DNA of 5,759 bases from an uncultured Phascolarctobacterium sp. (GTDB lineage: Bacteria; Bacillota; Negativicutes; Acidaminococcales; Acidaminococcaceae). The notes beneath the pieces are model-generated. The model was not told the origin of the DNA, made no database searches, and was given only the letters and a program-made list of their open reading frames with translations. The position numbers were made by a program, and so were the translations under genes. Shown piece by piece: positions 1-4,694 of this stretch (its first letter is position 1; every line of letters starts with the position of its first letter). The stretch is from assembly GCA_900551335.1 (NCBI GenBank), contig URVO01000097.1, positions 1 through 5,759 on the forward strand, in the 5' to 3' direction.

Positions 1-23
1 GAAACGCTGCTTTTAATTATCAT
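1..23 (-). CDS. Possible start of a further gene downstream of the toxin (partial, cut by window edge)
   Basis: An ATG lies 12 nt beyond the toxin stop codon and opens a frame reading MIIKSSV before the window ends. An AAGG sits just upstream but only about two bases from the ATG, which is too close for a good ribosome binding site. The few visible residues resemble the openings of some Phd/YefM-type antitoxins (from memory of that family), which would make this a second antitoxin or a tandem cassette. Seven residues cannot establish that. It may equally be a chance ATG. Confidence 0.25.
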
Positions 24-35
24 AACCTTCACTTT

Positions 36-437
36 TTACTTACCAAACTTTTCGACTTCCTCCTGTACGTAATGCGTCGTAAAAACAGGCATAAAGCCGC
101 CGCCTTCTTTTTTGACATACTCGCGCAAAATATTTTGCCAAGCACGCTTAGCATACAGAAAGCGAATGACATAAACAGTACCTTCATCTTCGCGCACGAC
201 ATAAAACAGCAGATAATTTTTCACGGGCACGAAGCGGATTCCCCATGCACGCAAAAATGCGTCGTTACATAAGGGATAACGAGTTGGAAAAGCAACAAGG
301 CTATCTCCTTCGCTGAAAAAATTCTCTACTATACAATTTGACGCAGAGATATTACACAGCTTAAGCTTTATATAACTAGCGACAGCATCTAAATCTGCCA
401 ATGCTTTTTGCGTATAAATTACCTTGTACGTCATCAT
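36..437 (-). CDS. RelE/ParE-family type II toxin, with C-terminal extension
   Basis: Toxin half of a type II toxin-antitoxin pair; family members are small cytoplasmic proteins that cut ribosome-bound mRNA (RelE-like) or poison gyrase (ParE-like). The 133-residue product has the typical order: N-terminal strand and helix (YKVIYTQKALADLDAVASYI, residues 4-23), a middle segment with FPTRYPL (50-56), then the strand pair RFVPVKNYLLFYVV (68-81) and the hallmark VYVIRFLYAKRAWQNIL (88-104). Most relatives end soon after that W..IL stretch; here about 27 residues follow. The ATG at 437 overlaps the antitoxin TGA by four bases (ATGA), indicating translational coupling; a second ATG follows at once, so the start could be one codon later. 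No strong ribosome binding site or downstream terminator is seen. Family assignment is good; the cellular target cannot be read from sequence. Confidence 0.88.
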   Translation of the reverse strand: MMTYKVIYTQKALADLDAVASYIKLKLCNISASNCIVENFFSEGDSLVAFPTRYPLCNDAFLRAWGIRFVPVKNYLLFYVVREDEGTVYVIRFLYAKRAWQNILREYVKKEGGGFMPVFTTHYVQEEVEKFGK

Positions 438-706
438 ATATTTGCCCCAGGATATTTCTTTCTGAACATCTCTTTAGCATCTTCGTCAGAAACTACTCTC
501 CCTGCCTCAATATCATCTAAACCTTGCTTCAACGCACCATACAATTCAAAACCTGCTGTAAGCTGTTCGTAAGCTTCGATACTCATTACCGCCAAATCGC
601 CCTTGCCATTTTTGGTAATGAAAACAGGCTCGTCATACTCATGGCAAAAAGAAGATATTTCGTTATAGTTATTGCGCAGTTCCGCGCTTGAAGTAATTTT
701 AGGCAT
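434..706 (-). CDS. Phd/YefM-family antitoxin
   Basis: Antitoxin of the pair: in this family the N-terminal half forms a DNA-binding dimer that represses its own operon, and the C-terminal half wraps and neutralises the toxin. The 90-residue product begins MPKITSSAELRNNYNEIS, has the core EPVFITKNGKGDLAVMSIEAY (about residues 26-46; classic Phd/YefM fold) and a charged tail ending RKKYPGANI. The start at 706 is chosen because a perfect AAGGAGGTG ribosome binding site lies just upstream and a near-consensus promoter lies at 731-759. The frame is open further upstream to 808, but that extension runs through the promoter and the preceding terminator and is not coding. Its TGA overlaps the toxin ATG by four bases. 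The gene is A+T-rich relative to the rest of the window. Confidence 0.93.
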   Translation of the reverse strand: MPKITSSAELRNNYNEISSFCHEYDEPVFITKNGKGDLAVMSIEAYEQLTAGFELYGALKQGLDDIEAGRVVSDEDAKEMFRKKYPGANI

Positions 707-711
707 TATCG

Positions 712-720
712 CACCTCCTT
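712..720 (-). promoter_or_regulatory. Strong ribosome binding site of the antitoxin gene
   Basis: On the minus strand the bases read AAGGAGGTG, a full match to the anti-Shine-Dalgarno sequence, five bases before the ATG at 706. It decides the start in favour of 706 over the longer open frame. The toxin has no comparable site, which fits the usual excess of antitoxin over toxin synthesis. Confidence 0.9.
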
Positions 721-723
721 GTA

Positions 724-740
724 TAGTAAAATTATAACTA
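724..740. promoter_or_regulatory. Candidate antitoxin operator: imperfect palindrome over the -10 box
   Basis: TAGT (724-727) and ACTA (737-740) are inverted arms around a centre at 732; six of the eight symmetric positions pair. The element covers the -10 hexamer and the expected transcription start, a typical place for Phd/YefM autorepression. A+T-rich DNA makes such symmetry common, so this is only a candidate. Confidence 0.35.
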
Positions 741-759
741 AATTTATGTATATCGTCAA
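731..759 (-). promoter_or_regulatory. Near-consensus sigma-A promoter of the toxin-antitoxin operon
   Basis: Minus strand: -35 TTGACG (754-759), exactly 17 bases of spacer, and -10 TATAAT (731-736). Five of six and six of six bases match consensus. Transcription would start near 724, giving a leader of about 18 nt that carries the strong ribosome binding site. It lies between the terminator at 771-803 and the antitoxin start, so the cassette has its own transcription unit. Confidence 0.85.
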
Positions 760-770
760 ATTTTTGCAAG

Positions 771-803
771 AAAAAAGTCTGCACATCAGCTGACATGCAG
801 ACT
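771..803 (-). terminator. Intrinsic terminator after the M20 peptidase gene
   Basis: Read on the minus strand, an eight-base stem AGTCTGCA / TGCAGACT is extended by two G-U wobble pairs and two further Watson-Crick pairs to 12 pairs around an AGCT loop, and is followed by a run of T (771-776). The wobble pairs exist only in minus-strand RNA (the plus-strand copy would have C/A mismatches), so the orientation is clear. It lies 18 nt past the peptidase stop codon and just ahead of the toxin-antitoxin promoter. Confidence 0.85.
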
Positions 804-821
804 ATCAATTATTTTATTTGC

Positions 822-1955
822 TTATTTCGCTGCGGCCTTCAAAATACCGTGTACCATGAGAGCGCTGTTATACAAATCCTCTTCCTTGATGAATTCGTCA
901 ACAGTATGTACATTGCTCATGCCCGTGCCCAAGATTACGCTCGGCAGACCATAAGCATTGAAGAAGTTGGCATCACTGCCGCCGCCGGTAACGGTGATTG
1001 CCGGTGCAAAGCCATGCTCTGCGCAGGAAGCCTTCGCCAGACGTACCACCTCGCTGTCCTCAGCAACGGAGAAGGAGGAATACTTGTGCTCAACAGCAGC
1101 CTCAGCCTTCGCGCCATACTTTTGCGCACTGGTTACGATGGTATCCACAATCTCGGAGCAGATAGCTTCGAGCTTTTCTTTATTACGGCTGCGCGCATCG
1201 CCCTCAATCGTTACGAGGTCAGGCACGATATTCGTTGCCTTGCCGCCGCCGATAATACCGATGTTGCAGGTTGTTTCCTCATCAATACGGCCATAGCGCT
1301 GCACATCAGCCAAAGCCTTAGCAGCAATCATGATGGAGTTTATGCCCTTTTCCGGCTCCAGGCCGCCATGCGCAGTTTTGCCGATAATCTCAATTTTATA
1401 CTTCTTCTGTCCCGGTGCGCCAATAACAATCTCGCCCGGTGCGCCTTCGCCGTCCAGCGCATAGCCAACGTCTGCACGCAGTTTGGACTTATCCATGCAG
1501 CGAGAGCCGTTTACGCCGCCCTCCTCACAGATAGTGAAGAGAATCTGAATTGCACCATGCGCAGTGCCTTCCTCCAAAATCAGGCGAATGCCCTCTAAGA
1601 TAGCCTCTACGCCAGACTTGTCGTCACCGCCTAAAATAGTCGTGCCGTCGCTGTACAGCACGCCGTCCTTTTGTACGACAGTTGTGCCGCCGCAGGGCTC
1701 AACGCCATCCATATGTGCAGAAAGCAGTACACACGGAGCCTTCTCGCAGCCCTCGCTTGCAGGCAAAAATGCCCACAGGTTGCCGCAGTTGCCGCCTAAC
1801 TGCTCACCGGCATTATCCTCTTCTACAGTAAAGCCTATAGCCTCCAGCTTGCCCTTCAGCAGGTCGAAAACAGGACGCTCCTGTAAGCCATGGCAGGGAA
1901 GTGCCACGATTTCCTTAAACTCTGCGAGCATACGCTCCTTGTTTACTTGTGTCAT
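822..1955 (-). CDS. M20-family PepT-like metallopeptidase (YqjE-type)
   Basis: Predicted cytoplasmic two-zinc aminopeptidase or tripeptidase that releases amino acids from small peptides. The 377-residue length is normal for the PepT-like branch of M20. Visible metal and catalytic motifs: HMD (81-83), the bridging Asp in GGDDKSG (109-115), the Glu pair of CEEGG (144-145), the Asp of LDGEG (168), and the C-terminal His of NVHTVDEF (350). The dimerisation-domain signature GKTAHGG (192-198) with NSI (206-208) is present. The start is the ATG at 1955, preceded at good distance by AAAGGA (1965-1970); the open frame also begins at a TTG at 1964, but that directly abuts the ribosome binding site. 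It lies 27 nt behind mntP with no terminator between, so it is probably co-transcribed. True substrate is unknown; some M20 relatives are deacylases or carboxypeptidases. Confidence 0.9.
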   Translation of the reverse strand: MTQVNKERMLAEFKEIVALPCHGLQERPVFDLLKGKLEAIGFTVEEDNAGEQLGGNCGNLWAFLPASEGCEKAPCVLLSAHMDGVEPCGGTTVVQKDGVLYSDGTTILGGDDKSGVEAILEGIRLILEEGTAHGAIQILFTICEEGGVNGSRCMDKSKLRADVGYALDGEGAPGEIVIGAPGQKKYKIEIIGKTAHGGLEPEKGINSIMIAAKALADVQRYGRIDEETTCNIGIIGGGKATNIVPDLVTIEGDARSRNKEKLEAICSEIVDTIVTSAQKYGAKAEAAVEHKYSSFSVAEDSEVVRLAKASCAEHGFAPAITVTGGGSDANFFNAYGLPSVILGTGMSNVHTVDEFIKEEDLYNSALMVHGILKAAAK

Positions 1956-1964
1956 ATATATCAA

Positions 1965-1970
1965 TCCTTT
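1965..1970 (-). promoter_or_regulatory. Ribosome binding site that sets the peptidase start
   Basis: Minus strand reads AAAGGA, nine bases before the ATG at 1955 and directly touching the TTG at 1964. The spacing supports the ATG, giving a protein three residues shorter than the maximal open frame. Confidence 0.7.
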
Positions 1971-1982
1971 CTATAAATAAGC

Positions 1983-2540
1983 TTATAACCAGCCAGTGTG
2001 CTCCAGCAAAATCTTCACGCCGATGCAGATAAGCACGCTGCCGCCGCAGATATTCGCGCGTGCGCCCACCGCACTGCCCAGCCTGAAGCCTGCCAGACCG
2101 CCAAAGGCAGCAATAACAAAAGTAATAACGCCAATCAGCGTCGAGGACAGCCAGATGTTGACGTTCAAAAACGCCAGGCTGATACCGACAGCCAGAGCAT
2201 CAATGCTGGTGGCAACAGCCAGCACCGCCATCTCCTTCGTCGTATAGCTTTTCTTAATCTCGCAGGCCTCCTTCGCCTCGCGAATCATGTTCACGCCTAG
2301 ATATAAAAGCAGCGCAAAGGCAAGCCAATGGTCATAATCAACAATATAATCACGGAAGGACGCAGCGCCGAAATAACCGATAACAGGCATCAGAAACTGA
2401 AAGAATCCGAACCAAAGGCCAAAGCGCAGCGCACCCGCCGTCCTGCTCTCCGGCGCCAGCACCATACTGCCGCAGACAGACACCGCAAAGGCATCCATCG
2501 CCAGACTGACAGCCAAAAGCAGTAATTCTGCTAAACTCAT
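1983..2540 (-). CDS. mntP: Manganese efflux pump MntP
   Basis: Inner-membrane Mn(II) exporter of the MntP (YebN) family, which protects the cell against manganese excess. The 185-residue product has the family's usual length and about six membrane helices arranged as an internal duplication. The two matching acidic motifs are SLAMDAFAVSV (12-22, Asp16) and ATSIDALAVGIS (110-121, Asp114); these Asp residues correspond to ones important in the E. coli protein. Further family features are FGLWFGFFQFLMPVIGYFG (40-58) and LLYLGVNMI (78-86). The ATG at 2540 has GAGGG (2547-2551) five bases upstream. It follows the small ThrE-like subunit by 74 nt and precedes the peptidase by 27 nt. Family call is secure; ion specificity is taken from the family. 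Confidence 0.95.
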   Translation of the reverse strand: MSLAELLLLAVSLAMDAFAVSVCGSMVLAPESRTAGALRFGLWFGFFQFLMPVIGYFGAASFRDYIVDYDHWLAFALLLYLGVNMIREAKEACEIKKSYTTKEMAVLAVATSIDALAVGISLAFLNVNIWLSSTLIGVITFVIAAFGGLAGFRLGSAVGARANICGGSVLICIGVKILLEHTGWL

Positions 2541-2558
2541 ATTTTTCCCTCACAAAAT

Positions 2559-2587
2559 AATATATCACAAAAATCTTCAATAACCAA
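2559..2587 (-). promoter_or_regulatory. Candidate extended -10 promoter for mntP and the peptidase
   Basis: Minus strand: TTGGTT (2582-2587), 17 bases, then TATATT (2559-2564), with TG one base ahead of the -10 hexamer (2566-2567). Start of transcription would fall near 2552, leaving a very short leader beginning at the ribosome binding site. The region is A+T-rich, so chance matches are possible. Without it, mntP would depend on read-through from the exporter genes, as no clear terminator lies between. Confidence 0.5.
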
Positions 2588-2614
2588 AATCACCTAGAAG
2601 GTATTAGATGCATC

Positions 2615-3100
2615 TCATTTATTTTCTTTTTCCTTACGCAGCAGCAGCAGCAAACGCTTATGATCCTTGCTCATCTTAAACACACGGAATACACTCGTCA
2701 TCAGCATCATGCCCAAGGCAATCGCGCTGGCGTCCATCACCGTAGTAATCAGGATATTCACGCCTGTATCATAATTATTCTCGATAATCGCCGCCATGCC
2801 TCGGTACATACCCAGTCCCGGCACAATCGGAATAATACCGGGAATAACAAAAATCGTCACCGGCTGCTTAAAAACACGCGCCGCCAGCTCGCTCAAAAGC
2901 GACAGCACCACCGTCGCCGCAAACATAGCATAGAAGGAGTCATAATTTAAATTCTTACGGATATAGACATAAACAACCCAGCCTACAGCACCAATCAGGC
3001 CGCTGACGTGCAAGCTTTTGCGCGGTGCCTGAAACAGCACGCCGAAGGCCGCTGTTGCCAGAAACGAAAAGAGAAAGGCCTCCCAGTAATTTATGCCCAT
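2615..3100 (-). CDS. Threonine/serine exporter family, small subunit (YjjB-like)
   Basis: Small membrane half of a split ThrE/YjjPB-type exporter. The 161-residue protein has about four to five hydrophobic helices (near 7-24, 32-47, 55-72, 81-97, 110-135) and the family signature QPVTIFVIPGIIPIVPG (79-95), followed by YRGM. It ends in a basic cytoplasmic tail with five consecutive leucines and several Lys/Arg. The ATG at 3100 overlaps the end of the large subunit by 10 nt, and a G-rich stretch (GGGGGTGG) precedes it; the frame is open to a TTG at 3124, but a longer start would only add residues buried in the upstream gene. In Corynebacterium ThrE both halves are fused; in E. coli YjjB works with YjjP and is reported to export succinate. 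Substrate here is unknown. Confidence 0.9.
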   Translation of the reverse strand: MGINYWEAFLFSFLATAAFGVLFQAPRKSLHVSGLIGAVGWVVYVYIRKNLNYDSFYAMFAATVVLSLLSELAARVFKQPVTIFVIPGIIPIVPGLGMYRGMAAIIENNYDTGVNILITTVMDASAIALGMMLMTSVFRVFKMSKDHKRLLLLLRKEKENK

Positions 3101-3882
3101 AGCTTCCACCCCCAGTGATACCAAATAAGCAGGCTAAAGGCCAGGCCGATAGCGATAGACGTAGCAAAGAGCATAGCCTCCGCTATACGCGCGTTGCCCG
3201 ACATCAGGTCGCCTGCCATATAGTCACGCAGACCGTTGGTGAATGCCACGCCAGGCAAAAACGGCATCAACGCGCCTACGATGATATTCGTGCGCGTACA
3301 CTCGCCGTCCATCTCACAGCACATAATCGCCAAAGCACCGATGGCTGCACCGGAAAGCGCGTTCTCCCAAAAGGCACTCGGACGATAGCCGCCGAGCTGC
3401 TTTAAAAGCACCATCGACAAGCCGCCCGTGATAAACGCCGCGATAAAGTCGTGCGCATTACCGCCCAGCATCATCGAAAAGGCCGCCGAGCTGACTGCCG
3501 ACGCTGCGCAGACGCTCCACTCGCCGTAGAGCGGAGCCTTATGCAGTAGGCCGTCCAGGTAATCAAGCGTCTGCTGATACGTCAGCGGCCAGCTGTTGAC
3601 GTTATAGGAAAAATCGTTGACCTCGCTGATAACGTTCAGATTCGTGCTGCGCGAACGGATGCGGCTGATAATCGTCGAGCCGTCGCTCGTCTCATCGCCC
3701 AGAATAATGACCGTCGGCGTTACGAAAACATTGATGTCGTGATAGCCATGCATATGACAAAAGCGGGAAATAGTGTCCTCGACACGCGAGGTCTCCGCGC
3801 CGTTTTTCAGCAGCGCCTTGCCCATCGCCAGCGCCAGATGCAGCGTCTGCTCACGATTTAAGCTTCCTGCTTCCAAGCCCAT
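3091..3882 (-). CDS. Threonine/serine exporter family, large subunit (YjjP-like, DUF1212)
   Basis: Large half of the split ThrE/YjjPB-type exporter, 263 residues. A soluble N-terminal domain (about 1-120) carries the family motifs NGAETSRVEDTISR (27-40) and VFVTPTVIIL (52-61). Five hydrophobic segments follow (about 123-140, 145-163, 174-190, 199-217, 234-254), with the hallmark PFLPGVAFTNGLRDYMAGD (207-225) and SG (228-229). The ATG at 3882 is one base after the stop of the glycosylase-like gene and has GGAGG (3891-3895) eight bases upstream, inside that gene's last codons, so translation is probably coupled. It overlaps the small subunit by 10 nt, which fits a fixed-ratio two-protein complex in the membrane. 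Known family substrates are threonine and serine (Corynebacterium ThrE) and succinate (E. coli YjjPB); sequence alone does not decide. Confidence 0.92.
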   Translation of the reverse strand: MGLEAGSLNREQTLHLALAMGKALLKNGAETSRVEDTISRFCHMHGYHDINVFVTPTVIILGDETSDGSTIISRIRSRSTNLNVISEVNDFSYNVNSWPLTYQQTLDYLDGLLHKAPLYGEWSVCAASAVSSAAFSMMLGGNAHDFIAAFITGGLSMVLLKQLGGYRPSAFWENALSGAAIGALAIMCCEMDGECTRTNIIVGALMPFLPGVAFTNGLRDYMAGDLMSGNARIAEAMLFATSIAIGLAFSLLIWYHWGWKLWA

Positions 3883-3883
3883 G

Positions 3884-4576
3884 CTACTCGCCTCCGCCTA
3901 AAAGCTCCACTACAGCCGCCTTAAAGCGGTTCGCACCGCCCATCGACGGATGAGGCACAGCCATACAGTCCACGCCATAACGCGTCAAGGTCGCCTGTGC
4001 CTTCTGTCCGATAGCAACAATCCTCATCCCCGGGCGCAGCTCCAAAAGCATCTTGGCATATTCAATGCCTACATCCAGCTCGCTCGTCGTCGGTGTGCGG
4101 TTGGTGAGCAGCTTGCCCTCCTTATAGGGGTGAAAGGGAAAAATATTCCATAAAATAACATCAAAGGAAGCCAGACCATGACGGTTCAACGCATTCCAGA
4201 CCACCGTGTCCGTCGGCTCATTGAAGCCCTTGAGCTTCTGCATATTATTCAAAAGCGGGCTTTGCGCATCACTCGTGCGTCGATAATCCCATTCGCCCAG
4301 CACGCTTTTTTGCTCAACGTCAGGATGATTGCCTAAAATTATGCGCTCCGACGTAATCGCGATACCGGAAAAATGGCCGCCCTGATAGCCAAGCGCTTCA
4401 GCAATAAAAAGATAATGCGCATTCTGGCGCAGCTCCAGATAGCGGCGCAGATTCGCGCTGCGGATTACAGGCGCCTCAGCGCCGATGTCGCAGCTTGTAT
4501 CGTATTCACGCCAGGGGTTGAACACCAGCGGACTTTGATAGCTTTGTAATTTTTCAAGAAAAGTATTAATCTCCAT
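3884..4576 (-). CDS. Uracil-DNA glycosylase superfamily protein (divergent)
   Basis: Predicted cytoplasmic DNA-repair-type protein of 230 residues with the uracil-DNA glycosylase fold. Support: the motif-1-like segment EALGYQGGHFSGIAITSE (60-77), the WNIFPFHP segment (143-150; Asn144 and Phe146 are placed like pocket residues of the superfamily), the strand RIVAIGQKA (185-193), and the motif-2-like VPHPSMGGANRF (207-218). It lacks the cysteine cluster of the Fe-S family 4/5 enzymes: Cys occurs only at 29 and 204. The start is the ATG at 4576, with GGAGG (4582-4586) five bases upstream; the open frame begins at a TTG at 4588, but that places the ribosome binding site inside the coding region. 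It is first in an operon with the exporter subunits, one base before the large one. Superfamily is fairly sure; activity on uracil in DNA is not shown. Confidence 0.8.
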   Translation of the reverse strand: MEINTFLEKLQSYQSPLVFNPWREYDTSCDIGAEAPVIRSANLRRYLELRQNAHYLFIAEALGYQGGHFSGIAITSERIILGNHPDVEQKSVLGEWDYRRTSDAQSPLLNNMQKLKGFNEPTDTVVWNALNRHGLASFDVILWNIFPFHPYKEGKLLTNRTPTTSELDVGIEYAKMLLELRPGMRIVAIGQKAQATLTRYGVDCMAVPHPSMGGANRFKAAVVELLGGGE

Positions 4577-4581
4577 AATTT

Positions 4582-4586
4582 CCTCC
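4582..4586 (-). promoter_or_regulatory. Ribosome binding site that sets the glycosylase-like gene start
   Basis: GGAGG on the minus strand, five bases before the ATG at 4576. A TTG in the same frame at 4588 touches this site and cannot use it, so the shorter protein is preferred. Confidence 0.8.
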
Positions 4587-4593
4587 AAGATAT

Positions 4594-4623
4594 ATTATAA
4601 CTCATACAGGCAGGCAGGAGCAA
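4594..4623 (-). promoter_or_regulatory. Promoter of the glycosylase-exporter operon
   Basis: Minus strand: a perfect -10 TATAAT (4594-4599), an 18-base spacer, and a weak -35 TTGCTC (4618-4623, matching TTG only). Transcription would begin near 4587, with a leader of about 11 nt that just includes the ribosome binding site. The spacer contains three tandem CAGG units (plus strand 4607-4618). It lies between the dcuC terminator and the first gene of the operon, the expected place. Confidence 0.6.
4607..4618. repeat. Short tandem repeat, CAGG x3, within a promoter spacer
   Basis: Three perfect copies of CAGG on the plus strand (CCTG on the minus), filling most of the interval between the -35 and -10 elements of the operon promoter. 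Short, so it may be chance. Confidence 0.6.
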
Positions 4624-4649
4624 CTACAAGAGAAAGAGTAAAGCCGCAA

Positions 4650-4680
4650 TAAAAAATGGGCGCAGGCTATACCTGCACCC
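4650..4680 (-). terminator. Intrinsic terminator after the DcuC-family gene
   Basis: On the minus strand, GGGTGCAGG pairs with CCTGCGCCC (nine pairs, one G-U) around a five-base loop, followed by ATTTTTTATT. It begins 12 nt after the second of two in-frame stop codons of the carrier gene. The wobble pair and the T run give it minus-strand direction. Confidence 0.9.
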
Positions 4681-4694
4681 AAAGTATTTTCTTA

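Noticed and set aside
707..808. N-terminal extension of the antitoxin frame up to 808
   Set aside because: It would translate through the promoter and the preceding terminator; the perfect ribosome binding site at 712-720 fixes the start at 706.
795..1598. Long plus-strand open frame (267 codons) opposite the peptidase gene
   Set aside because: It lies wholly antisense to a gene with clear M20 motifs, has no recognisable domain, and begins inside the terminator region without a proper ribosome binding site. It is a shadow of the peptidase codon pattern.
1564..1980. Plus-strand open frame of 138 codons
   Set aside because: Antisense to the N-terminal part of the peptidase; Ser/Pro-rich low-complexity product typical of a reverse-frame artefact.
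2591..2601. Small hairpin ACCT-AGA-AGGT between the exporter genes and mntP
   Set aside because: Only four to five pairs with a short, mixed T stretch; too weak to call a terminator.
2606..2615. Perfect 10-base palindrome AGATGCATCT at the end of the small exporter subunit gene
   Set aside because: It has no loop and no T run after it, so it is not a terminator; such short palindromes occur by chance. It could be a protein site, but nothing supports that.
2638..2652. Five tandem GCA units (plus strand)
   Set aside because: They encode a run of leucines in frame within the tail of the small exporter subunit. Length changes would keep the frame, so this is not a phase-variation switch, only codon repetition.
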